Assembly (NCBI GenBank): GCA_022559845.1
Contig: CM040125.1
Span: forward strand, 326,871,829-326,935,828
Source: Amorphophallus konjac
Lineage: Eukaryota; Streptophyta; Magnoliopsida; Alismatales; Araceae
Direction: 5' to 3'
DNA length: 64,000 nt
The position numbers and the translations under genes were made by a program. The notes beneath the pieces are model-generated. The model saw only the letters and a list, made by a program, of their open reading frames with translations, was not told where the DNA came from and made no database searches. The stretch's first letter is position 1; each line of letters begins with the position of its first letter. Positions 35,416 through 46,254 of the stretch are shown piece by piece.

Positions 35416-36902
35416 GAAGGATTTAATATGATTTCTTCCATCGATCTAGCTCTAGATCTGGTAATTACCCCACCATCATGTATCCTACTAACATTCTCAC
35501 CACCCTTCATCAGTAAATGGGACTGCAAGATTTCATTGTCCAGACAGGCTTTATTCGCTATTTGCATACTGGCCATTAGGATATCCTGCTCTTTTATTGA
35601 AGCCTCCACTTCAGAAAAAGAGTCTGCCATAGCATGGGTCTCAGCACCCGGCTTAGCCATCTTTAAAGAATCATCTATCAACTGTCTATGCTCAACTTCG
35701 GCTTTGTCAACTAAATAAGAAGACGAAGTGCCTAACAAAGAAATATCCCCCTCACTGACATGTAAATCAGGACCTTCTATTATCTGATTGGCTGAGTTTG
35801 ACTGCTCACCAGCAACCCCATTGGCAGACTTTGAAGAAGGCTGGGATTCCAAGAGAAGAGACTGCTGAAAGTCAGGGGCTAGAATCTCCCACTCCGGGTG
35901 CTCCGGAACCTGAAGAGGCCCTTCTTTAGTGCTGGAAACAAAATTAGTTTGTTGCAATTCCAAAAACTCCCCAGCCTGCTGTAGGATCTCGAACCACTTA
36001 TCCACAGCCACATTTTGCCGAACAGCCGGAGGATCAGTCAGCCTAGGCCTGAAAGCATGTCTGGAGTTCTTAGGATCAGGTTCTTTTGCTAAGCGGGCTT
36101 TGGCCATCCTTCCCTGCTTCTTCTTGCAACCATCAACTGAGTGACCGAGCTTATGGCAGAAGGAACAAAGCGAAGGAGCACTGTTGTAATTGACTGATTG
36201 CTAGTAGCCAATACCATCCAAATCTATCCACAATCGTTCCCTGCGCGAAGCGGATAAATCCATCTCGACACAAACCAAGGCCTCTGATGTATCCGTCATA
36301 GCCAAAGTTCTTTCATGAATGCGCAACACAGTCCCAAAGTTTCCAGCAATAGACCGCAAGCAATCTGCGTGATACAAGTTTGCTGGCAATGCTAGAAAGC
36401 TGATCCAGATCGGCACCATCGACGGATCAGCATCAAAATTGAAACCCGGTGTCTAGCGAAAGAAACGAAACAAAAATCCCTTAATGTAAAGATTCTTCTG
36501 TATCAGTAGCTTCAAGAAGTCCGATTCACAATCAAATCGGAAGAGCAAGTGCCGCAGGTTCAGTTTACTAATAACAAAGTCAGAAGATAATACCAGCCGC
36601 TGCATCAAGCAGCTTTTGATATCGGAAAAATTTGGCTGACTATATGCACATTTAGCTACAATGGAGAAAGATAGGAAGTGGATGGACGCTTGGACATCCG
36701 CCTTGGTGAAGAACACCGCAGGCTCTCCCCGATCGGTAAATGCAGGTTCCTTCACCGGAATAGAAATCTTTGGCCTAAGCTTGGACTCCATGAGGCCCTC
36801 CGCAAAAGTCCGACGAGAATCCACTTGAGAAAAAGAGGAAGCTACCTCCGGCGGCGCCAGAGGAAGTGGAAGAACCCCCGCCACGCCGGCCATGGCCAGC
36901 AA
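35412..36902 (-). pseudogene. LINE ORF1: DUF4283-type nucleic-acid-binding protein
   Basis: One frame of 497 codons with two in-frame TAG stops, at about 36453-36455 and 36201-36203, both where a Trp codon fits the family. The DUF4283 region spans residues ~35-230 (DRGEPAVFFTKADVQ, FVISKLNLRHLLFRF, PIWISFLALP). A CCHC knuckle follows (CSFCHKLGHSVDGC, residues ~245-260), then a polar tail. ORF1 proteins of this type coat the LINE RNA. The start at 36902 or 36893 is uncertain, as both lie in frame. Confidence 0.85.
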
Positions 36903-37001
36903 GGAGGGAGTCGCACAGGGAGAAGGCGGCGGGAAAAACCAGAGTTTCTCTCACAAGAAATTGGAAGAGAGAGAATCATCTTGCAGACAAGGCGCTGTTT
37001 T

Positions 37002-37016
37002 AAGCACCTTGAAGTT
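37002..37016. repeat. TSD of the LINE, right copy
   Basis: AAGCACCTTGAAGTT, identical to 22463-22477. It marks the 5' end of the minus-strand LINE. Confidence 0.9.
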
Positions 37017-37089
37017 AGCTTGCCCTTAGAAGTTAAAAAAAAATCTATCATTTTTACATACATAGCTCATATAGTTGTTATTGCATTTG

Positions 37090-37091
<2 letters not shown>

Positions 37092-37120
<29 letters not shown>
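37092..37120. repeat. (AT)n microsatellite
   Basis: About 14 uninterrupted AT units between the LINE target sequence and the left fragment of element E. Confidence 0.9.
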
Positions 37121-37199
37121 AAGAAAAAATAGGTGAGAAAATTCTAATCTTTGAGTGGGCTCATAAATTCATTGAGGTGGACTTGTTGGCCCTTGTTTC

Positions 37200-37705
37200 T
37201 TGATCTATTCTTTGGGCTATGAATTTAAACTCCTTCATTCCACCTTATTATCATGATCATAATGACATGTGGGCCAAACCGACCCATTATGTTTCCAATG
37301 GTCCAATTCAACCTTTACCATTCACCCAACCTGGCCCGACCCACTACGAAAGCCCAAACTCCTTATCGGCCTACAATGAAAGCCCATCACTCTTGAGGGC
37401 CTAACTTCATTCCTTTAATCAAGATAATATCCAATCCTTCTTCATGAGCCCTATAATTCATTTCGCCCTCAAGAACAAGCCCAAATTGCTCAAAGACCCT
37501 ACATACCTTCTTATGATTCTTATGGGGGAGGACAATATAATAGTTCTTGGGATTCTTATCAAGGTCTGGCCCAAAATCCTCCGGATCAATTCTTTCAACA
37601 TTGGGCTCCATCTTCAAATAACTTTCATGATCAAGCCCACTATAGAGGACAACTCATAACCACCCCATTTTCTCACTATCAATCTGATCATTATTCAACT
37701 TCTTA
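37200..37705 (+). pseudogene. Element E, left piece: gag-like C-terminal region
   Basis: Tyr/Pro/Gln/Asn-rich low-complexity coding sequence (for example PPYYHDHNDMWAKP, YNSFRPQEQAQIAQ, GGGQYNSSWDSYQ) like the tail of gag in Tat/Athila-type Ty3/gypsy elements. Frame changes occur along it. The last frame (codons in register with 37626) stays open up to the TSD of element D at 37701-37705 and continues in register at 50126, so element D interrupts this ORF. Upstream gag sequence and a 5' LTR are not in the window. Confidence 0.6.
37701..37705. repeat. TSD of element D, left copy (TCTTA)
   Basis: TCTTA immediately before TGTAGCACCCC; the same five bases follow the right LTR at 50126-50130. Confidence 0.92.
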
Positions 37706-38567
37706 TGTAGCACCCCGTATAAAAAAAATAAAAAAAATATTATTAATAATATTTTCCAAATGAAAAAAAAACATTAGATAAACTCTATAGGAAGCTTATG
37801 TAAGAAGTGAGAACACGGAGTCATCATATGTAAAGATTATTCACTTAACAAGTGGTTTCCTAGGGTAGTTGGTTAAGTGATCTGTTTTTCAACCTAGTGA
37901 CCAGGGTTCCAATCCTAGCATCCACACCATTTACTCTTTTTGCCAAATAATTATATGTTATAAGCTAGCAAAACTTGCACTTACGATTTGGGCCATGGAT
38001 TAGCTGTACAAGTAATATCTCTTATCTCTCCAGCCTATCTCTTATCTCTCCAGCCTGTACAAGCTGTAAAGCATCATTATTCCAGATCTTGCCCCCTATC
38101 CGGTCATGACAGACCCTATAAACATGCCCGTAGCTACTCCCATTCTAAGCTAGCTAAGGTTGGGGTAAAGCTCTGCAGGGATTAAGCAAGAAGGGTCTGC
38201 TACTACGATCGTCCAACAAGGTAGGTGTTCTCAATTTTTAACTAAACTAGTAGTTAATCTAGGATGATTAGCCTAGGTAGTTAGTCTTAGGCTCATCTCC
38301 ATGCAATATTTAGTGTTTATACAGCATGTGTTAGCCTCATAGTTATCATGTATTAGCTTTAATCTAAGAAAAATAGTAAAGTAATTAGTTTCACAACAAG
38401 GATAATTAGCATGCAATAGCTTCAATCTGGGACAATTAGCAAGTATTAGTCTCATGCCCTAGATAACTAACATGAATTAGTTTTATTAACTAATCTAATA
38501 GCATACCTAATCTATTAGCATGCTTAATTAACCTGTTAATCTACCAAAACACCTCAAAGCTATTTAA

Positions 38568-39070
38568 AAGTGTCGACACTTTCACACAAAGTGTCAACAC
38601 TTTCATATCTCAAGCTATTTACAAGTGTCGACACTTTCACATAAAGTGTCAACACTTTCACACAAAGTGTCAACACTTTCATATCTCAAAGCTATTTACA
38701 AGTGTCACACTTTCATAGCTAATGTAAACACATCATGTCGACACTTTCACACATGTATATATAACAGCTATATATATAAATATATAAATATAACAATCTA
38801 TATATATAGTAAATGTCGACACCTTAAAGATAAATGTCGACACCACCTATAACGACACTGTACAACAGAGATTAAAAAGGAACAGTAAATGTCGACACTT
38901 GGTGTCGACATATGTTGAAAAAAAAACAACAGAAATAAAATGTGAACAATTTATACACCTATACTTCCATACCTAAATATATAACAGCAATATATATATA
39001 TATTTATATTCAAATGTTCGACACCTGCATAATGCAAGTGTCGACACCTGCACATGCAAGTGTCGACACC
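38568..39070. repeat. Palindrome array, GTGTCGACAC core (LTR D, 5' copy)
   Basis: At least eight copies of (A)GTGTCGACAC(T) or half-decayed variants. AAGTGTCGACACTT near 38570 and 38626 is a perfect 14-bp palindrome. Several units read GTGTCAACAC, the product expected from CpG decay of the central CG. The same array is at 47120-47625 in the 3' LTR. Confidence 0.85.
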
Positions 39071-39489
39071 TGTATATATGCAGGTGTGACACCCGACACA
39101 ACACTTCCATATATATATAAATGTCTATATATGTATATAAATTCATATATATATATATTTCCATTAATTGTATATACAAAACATATAGAGAACAGAATAT
39201 AATATAAAATGGACTCCTTCATTCTTACATATATATATATATATATATATTTGTAGAATGAAATTATTTTTTTATGTAAAAATCTAATTTTCACCACATT
39301 AGTTTATACATACTAAAAATTATCTCCAACATGTTAAAACTACTTCCAGCATGTTAAAAGTGACTTCCAATATGATAGAATTATTTTATACATACTGAGA
39401 TATAAAAATAATTTTCAGCATGTTAAAATCTATTTCAAGCTATTTTTGTGCATATAAAACCTACTTTCCTATTAAATAAAGTAGTAAAT

Positions 39490-40000
39490 TGATGCATGAA
39501 AAGTACTTCCAGCGTGATAACATGTCTTCCAATATGGTAAAATTATTCCAGCATGTTATAATTATTTTTGGCATGTTATAATTATTTTCAGTATATTAAA
39601 ACTATTTTTCAGCATGATAATTCTATTTTCCTATCAAATAATTAGCAATTAAGTGTAGAAAAATACTTTTTAGCATGATAACATTTCTGCCAGTATGGTA
39701 AAATTATTCCAGCATGTTATAACTATTTTTGGCATGTTATAATTATTTTCAGTGTATTAAAACTATTTTTCAGCATGATAATTCTATTTTCCTATCAAAT
39801 AATTAGCAAATAAGTGTAGAAAAATAATTTTTAGCTTGATAACATTTCTTACAGTATGGTAAAATTATTCCAACATGTTATAACTATTTTTGGCATGTTA
39901 TAATTATTTTCAGTGTATTAAAACTATTTTCAGCATGATAATTCTATTTTCTATCAAATAATTAGCAAATAAGTGTAGAAAAATAATTTTTAGCATGATA
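39490..40000. repeat. ~161-bp tandem repeat, about three copies (LTR D, 5' copy)
   Basis: The landmark CAGCATGATAATTCTATTTT recurs at 39610, 39771 and 39931. AGCATGTTA/GGCATGTTA motifs recur through 39320-40260. The equivalent block in the 3' LTR is about 48040-48560. Confidence 0.8.
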
Positions 40001-40837
40001 AAAATTATGTTGTTATCATAAAATTTCTGTAATCAGCATGGCAACCTTATCTTATTATCCTATCAGTAAGTTAATTATTTTAGCATGTTAAGCATTAATT
40101 TTAGCATGTTAATAATTAATTTTTAGCATGTAAAAATTAAATCCAGCATAAAAAATTTATTTTTATCATCTTACCAGTAAAGTAACATATGAAACTCATT
40201 CTCAGCATGTTAATATTATTTTTAGCAAGTTAGAATTATTTTCAACATAAAAACTTATTTTCATGATTAAATTCTGATTATTATAATAAATCACCATTTT
40301 GGCTAACCCATATACGTATATCGGACAGAAGATATACATATCTATAACCTCCATTATGTTGGACAAAAGTTAAACACTTGTTCTAAACATAAAATGGGCA
40401 AAACTGCCACCCGTAAACCTATTAAAATTTCTGTTAACCAATAGATCATCTAGTTAACCCCTATTGTCATTAGCATGCATCGAACGTTACGGGTTTTTAC
40501 TCCTAGTTCATCCCTACACATCAATGCGCCCTTGGATTCCATTCCATAATTCCACCTTATATATCATACTGGTCAAACCTTGAAATTCCATATTGGCTAT
40601 AAATGAGAGTGGATGTCAACAAACATGACAAATGCTGTGCATATAGGGCCCGGTCTGGTCCTGGGAGGAGCACCCGAAGGTACTTGTGCCCATGGGAGTT
40701 TATTGACCACGGTGTTTAGCATTGCACCGGAGTACTTGCTTGCTAGACTTTAGGCATTCCACTCATTCTCGTGATATTACTTGATTGATTGACTTGAGAC
40801 CCGCAGAAGGGTAGAAGTGTTTACTTGAATGCATTAT

Positions 40838-40846
40838 AAATAGCCA
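40838..40846 (+). promoter_or_regulatory. Candidate TATA box of LTR D
   Basis: TATAAATAG in the last quarter of the LTR, about 730 bp before its end. A weaker TATAAATGA is at 40594. If used, the palindrome array and tandem repeats would lie in U3. Confidence 0.35.
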
Positions 40847-41572
40847 ATTCCAGTTATACATGCTTGAAACTACTTTGCTTACTAATGCTAGCTTGATTAA
40901 CATGTTGCTATTCCAGTTATCACTTCTTAGTTATCACTGACTTGATATCATTTACTATCACTTGCTACTACTGCTTGAAATCGTGAAATCTATATACTCT
41001 CACTTTCTACTCCTGTCGATTTTACGAATTCTTTGATATCTATCTGTCTGCATGCATAGTTTACCTACACTAAACGAATGTATAATTCACTTAAAGCATG
41101 TTAGAACTTGAGATGTAAATCCTACTGAGCGATTCGCTCATCTAGTTATTTTCTAACCTTTTCAGGTAGTTCGGATATCAGCCAGAACTCGGAAGGGAAT
41201 GAGTCTGAGTGATGAGTGTAGAAATGGAGTTATCATGTTGTCTTGTTAATTGTGCTTGTGTAATGGTGTTATTGTAATCCCGCTTATGTCAGTCATATCC
41301 AGTTATGTCAGACGTTAGTTGTGTTAGTCCAACTGATTAGAACTGTAATAAGGGCTTGAAGCCTCGTAGTTGGACTTGGAAATGTATGCAGTTGTCATTT
41401 GATTAGTTGTAACAATCATCCTATTTGTATTAATTTCAAGTTAAATCTTAGTTATCTGCGTACTCTATTAACTATCAAGGAAGAATTCCATCGATTAGCT
41501 AGCTCGCTTTGGTTCTATATAAAACTGTAGCGCCACGGGTAAGCTTCCGCACTCGGGACGTGACAGCTTTCT

Positions 41573-41585
41573 TGGTATTAGAGCC
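41573..41585 (+). other. Primer-binding site of element D
   Basis: TGGTATTAGAGCC, the initiator tRNA-Met complement with one C-to-T mismatch, eight bases after the 5' LTR. Confidence 0.85.
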
Positions 41586-41771
41586 TAGGATTTTAATTTC
41601 CTAGGTAAAAACCTGAGTCCAAAGATATAAATGTCTAATAGAATTGTCTATGGATAGGTTTAGATCTTACCTGGTGAGATGGGTAAAGCCAAGGGTTAAG
41701 TTTAACAATGACAATTGACCCCATAATAACGAAACCCAATATTTATTACACCTTAATTCTTTTGTAGGATT

Positions 41772-44700
41772 ATGGCCGCTGAAAGAGCACAATGGCGCGA
41801 GATGCAGCGCACTGTGTAGGGACTTACGCAGGCGCTACAGCAAGTGGCGCAAGGCGGTGTTGGCGGTGCTCACCGTGGAGCTGGTGACCTTCACCGGGAT
41901 TTTCGTAACATGAACCCACCAAGATTCACGGGTTCGGTGGACCCCGATGATGCCGAGAATTGGCTGAAGGAAATTGAGAGGATCTTCCGTGTAATGCAAT
42001 GCACGGATACAGAGAAGGTTCTATTGGCTACGTTCCAACTAGAACGGGATGCTCGATGCTGGTGGGAATCCGTAGAAGCAACACTGCCCGACAACCATGT
42101 CACCTGGGCGGAGTTTGTTGAACACTACAACAACAAGTATTTTTCTGACCGTGTTCAAGAGAAGAAGGCCACGGAATTTGCCGCGTTAAAGCAACGGAGC
42201 CTGAAGGTGGCCGAATATGAGGCCCAATTCTCAAGACTTTCCCGTTATGCACCCCACTTGGTGTGTACGGAAAAGATGAAAGCAAGGAGATTCCTCAACG
42301 GGCTACGGCCCCAATATATTACACAACTGGCGCCAATGGACATCCAAGTCTATTCGGAAATGGTTCGGCGTGCTCAATTGTTGGAAGATGCCACTGAATT
42401 CTCTGAAAAGATTCGAGGCAGGGACAAGAAGGAACCCGTCCCTAGTATGGGAAACTTCAAACCACCATTTGGCAAGAAGCGATTCTTAAATGGAGGAGAA
42501 TTTTCCAAAGAGAAGAGGTTCCAGAAAAGCAACAAGCCCTTCTCTACAATCAACAATAAGCCTTCCTCCGCCATCACACCTTCCAAGGAAATCTGTAAGT
42601 ATTGTGACAAGGCTGGTCATAAGACTGAGGAATGCTGGAGGAAACTGGGAGCATGTCTCCGATGTGGGAGTCGAGAGCATCGAATCCCCGACTGCCCCTT
42701 GATAAAGGAACAAGCCAACAAAGACGAGAAGCGTCTGGTAAAGAAACAAGGCCGTCTCCAAGCTCTTCAAGGGACGGAACCCATGGAAGGAGGAATCGTG
42801 GAAGGTACACTAACTGTTTGCTCTAAACCTGCAAAAGTTCTATTTGATACTGGAGCAACTCATTCATTTGTTTCCAAGAGATTTACTGCCTCATTTTCTA
42901 AAGAACCTGAATGGTTAGATTTAGTAATATCTACACCTCTTGGAAACAAGTCTGATATCATGCATCACTACCCAAGTTGTGAGGTTATGGTCCAAGGTAA
43001 CAATCTGCCAGTCGACCTGATATGCCTTGATATGGAGCATTATGATGTCATATTAGGAGCTGACTGGTTATCCACCTACCAAGCAACGGTAGACTGCCGG
43101 CATGGCAAGATAACTTTTGCAGATTATTCCGAGTTAGTTTATATTAGCCCTCGGAATAAATCCCCTCTCATCTCAGCTCTTCGAGCTAGCAAACTTGTGA
43201 ATAAAGGATGTGTGGCTTTCATAGCTTTTGTGACTGCCATGGAAGTCGAGAAGACTGAAATTGAAGACATCCGTGTAATTCGGGACTTTTCAGATGTTTT
43301 TCCTGAAGAATTACAGGTTTACCCCCGGAGAGGGAAGTGTCGTTCACTATCGACATTATTCCTGGTGCTGGTCCTGTGTCTAAGGCACCCTATAGAATGT
43401 CTCCCGCCGAGTTGAAGGAGCTAAAAGAGCAGCTAATGGATTTACTGAAAAAGGGATTCATTAGGCCGAGTACTTCCCCCTGGGGAGCACCCGTGCTCTT
43501 TGTTAAAAAGAAGGATGGAACATTTAGGCTATGCATTGATTATCGGCAGTTGAACCATCTTACAATCAAGAACAAGTACCCGCTGCCGAGAATTGACGAG
43601 CTGTTCGACCAATTGTCTGGAGCTAACTATTTCTCCAAGATTGATCTTCGATCTGGTTACCACCAATTGAGGATCAAAGAAGAAGACATATATAAAACTG
43701 CATTTCGAAGCAGGTATGGGCATTACGAATTTACTGTTATGCCTTTTGGACTAACAAATGCCCCCGCAGCTTTTATGCAGTTAATGAACAACATCTATAG
43801 GCCTTATTTAGACCAATTTATTGTGGTCTTTATCGATGATATATTGATCTATTCAAAAACTGAAGAAGATCATGAAGTGCATCTCAAGAAGGCATTATAG
43901 ATATTGTGAGATAACAAGCTATATGCCAAATTCAGCAAATGCCTGTTCTGGCTTGAAGAAGTGTCCTTCTTAGGCCATGTCATATCAAAGAATGGAATTT
44001 CTGTTGACCCTGCGAAGGTCGAAGCTGTACAAAATTGGGGACGACCAACGAATGCAACGGAGATTCGAAGCTTCTTGGGTCTAGCTGGTTACTACCGGCG
44101 TTTTATTAAGGACTTCTCCAAGATTGCTGTCCCTCTTACCAGATTAACTCGCAAGGAAGTGCCTTATGAATGGAGTGAAGACTGTGAGAAGAGTTTCCTA
44201 ACTTTGAAGGATCTCTTGACTACTGCTCCGGTCTTATCTCTACCAATCGAAGGAGAGAAGTACGAGGTATATACCGATGCATCTGGTATCGGCCTCGGAT
44301 GTGTATTGATGCAGAATGGAAGAGTCATTGCATACTCTTCCCGGCAATTAAAGAAGCATGAAGAAAACTACCCTGTGCATGATTTGGAACTAGCCGCAGT
44401 GGTATTGGCTTTAAAGGTCTGGAGGCACTATCTCTACGGAGAGCAATTCACCGTATACTCCGATCATAAAAGCCTTAAATATCTATTCTCTCAGAGAGAG
44501 CTGAACATGCGACAAAGGCGTTGGCTCGAGTATCTCAAGGATTTCGACTTCACTATACAATATCATCCTGGTAAGGGTAATTCCGTAGCAGATGCCCTTA
44601 GTCGGAAGCCGAGAGCCCTAGTAACCAACTGTATGGTTCAAGAATGGAAGCTGTTGGAAAAATTCTCTGAACTCAATATAAGCATGGATGAGAATGACAG

Positions 44701-46156
44701 GTGTATTACTCTATCTCTCATAAGTGTACATCCGGATTTGCTAGTTGAAATCAAGAGGTTGCAAGAAGAAGATCCTACCCTAGTGGAAATAAAAGAAAAG
44801 CTGGACGAGAAATCTGATTTCAAGTCGGCACTCGATGGCAGATTATTATACCATGAACGGACATGTGTACCAGACAGTCCTGAGCTGAAGAAGAGGATTC
44901 TTGAAGAAGCTCACCGATCGAGGTATACGATCCACCCTGGAGCCACTAAGATGTACCAAGACATAAAAAGAACCTTTTGGTGGCCCAATATGAAAAGGGA
45001 GATAGCAGACTTCGTGTCTAGATGCTTGACATGCCAACAGGTGAAGGCGGAACATCAGAAGCCCGCTGGAAGATTGCATCCACTAGATATCCCCAAGTGG
45101 AAATGGGAAGACATCGGCATGGACTTCATCATGGGTTTGCCCAGGTCTAGGGGCGGATATGATGGAATATGGGTAATCATCGATCGCCTTACTAAATCGG
45201 CTCATTTCTTGCCTATCAAGAGTCGGTGGTCGGTTGATGTTCTTGCTGCCTTATATATCAAGGAGGTTACTAGATTACATGGAATTCCTGTGTCTATAGT
45301 ATCTGATCGAGACCCACGCTTTACTTCTCATTTTTGGAAGGGTCTACAACATTCTCTGGGAACGAAACTCAACTTTAGCACTGCTTTTCATCCCCAGACA
45401 GATGGTCAGACTGAAAGAACAAATCAGGTTGTTGAAGATATGTTAAGGGCATGTATTATAGATTTCGGCGGAAGCTGGCATGACCACTTACCCCTAGCCG
45501 AATTTGCCTACAATAACAGCTACCAAGCCAGTATCCAGATGGCACCTTTCGAGGCACTTTATGGCAGGAGTTGTCGATCTCCAATATGCTGGGATGAAGT
45601 CGGTGAAAGACAACTTCTAGGCCCAGATATGGTTAGAGATTCAACTGAAAAGATACACCTTATCCGAGAGAGACTCAAGATAGCTCAATGCAGGCAAAAA
45701 TCTTATGCTGATAACAGAAGGAGAGATTTGGAATTTCAAGTGGGTGACCATGTATTTCTCAAGGTATCTCCCGGCCGAGGTATTAGAAGATTCGGTGTTA
45801 AGGGCAAGCTTACACCAAGGTTTATCGGTCCATTTGAAGTATTGGAGAGAGTAGGCGAGGTGGCTTACCGCATTGCCTTACCTCCTCAACTCTCGGAAGT
45901 GCACAATGTATTTCATATATCTATGCTGAAGAAATATGTGCACGACCCTTCTCACATCATCAATCATGCTGAATTGGTGATTCAAAGGGATCTTACTTAT
46001 GAGCAAAGGCCGATGCGGATCATCGACCGCGAAGTTCGAGTTCTAAGGAGCAAGACGATCCCTATGGTAAAAATCAAATGGAATCGATGCTCGGAGCAAG
46101 AAGCAACTTGGGAGACCGAGGAATCTATGAAGAGAAGATACCCAGAACTATTTTAG
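41772..46156 (+). pseudogene. gag-pol: Gag-pol polyprotein of element D
   Basis: Domain order: gag (PPRFTGSVDPDDAENWL from ~41917), two zinc knuckles CKYCDKAGHKTEEC (42594-42635) and CLRCGSREHRIPDC (42654-42695), protease with LFDTGATHS (~42840), RT with [15 protein letters not shown] and FIDD (43829-43840), RNase H (YTDASG ~44272), integrase with an HHCC region (~44930-45035) and DDE residues in GMDF (~45120), SDRDPRF (~45303) and FEALYGR (~45548), and a chromodomain (~46010-46150). Breaks: TAG at 41817-41819, a 1-nt loss near 43312 between protease and RT, TAG at 43898-43900 and TGA at 43907-43909. The translational start at 41772 is upstream of the first stop and fits the family. Confidence 0.93.
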
Positions 46157-46241
46157 TCGGCAAGTATCTTATACTTTCTACAGTATCCTTATGTAGTTGA
46201 ATTTACCCTTATACAATTGAATTTGGGGACCAAATTCTTTT

Positions 46242-46254
46242 AAGTAGGGGAGGG
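46242..46254 (+). other. Polypurine tract of element D
   Basis: AAGTAGGGGAGGG directly before TGTAGCACC of the 3' LTR. Confidence 0.9.

Larger units (their letters stand above)
22478..37001 (-). mobile_element. Full-length L1-type LINE, interrupted by a copia element
   Basis: Flanked by 15-bp TSDs (22463-22477 and 37002-37016) with the poly(A) tail as T residues at 22478-22484. After subtracting the copia insertion (22647-31194) it is about 6 kb, a full-length plant L1. From its 5' end: short 5' UTR (36903-37001), ORF1 (35412-36902), ORF2 (31269-35415), and a 3' UTR split between 31199-31268 and 22485-22646, with an AATAAA-type signal near 22590. The coding frames are broken by in-frame stops and one frameshift, so it is dead. 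Confidence 0.9.
37706..41565 (+). repeat. 5' LTR of element D
   Basis: 3860 bp, TGTAGCACCCC...GGGACGTGACA. It contains a GTGTCGACAC palindrome array (38568-39070), an AGCATGTTA-rich block with ~161-bp tandem repeats (39490-40000) and candidate TATA boxes. No ORF of interest. Confidence 0.93.

Noticed and set aside
35158..35718. 186-codon plus-strand ORF
   Set aside because: Antisense shadow of the LINE ORF1/ORF2 junction, which has clear domains on the minus strand.
38942..39297. Tyr/Ile-rich short ORFs on both strands (also 47492-47767)
   Set aside because: Translations of AT microsatellite-rich LTR sequence.
39490..40000. Centromeric satellite array
   Set aside because: Only about three units, confined to the LTR and duplicated exactly with the second LTR; there is no extended array in the window.
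43300..43345. Programmed frameshift between protease and RT in element D
   Set aside because: No slippery heptamer was seen; related elements, including element C here, read through this point in one frame, so a 1-nt deletion is simpler.
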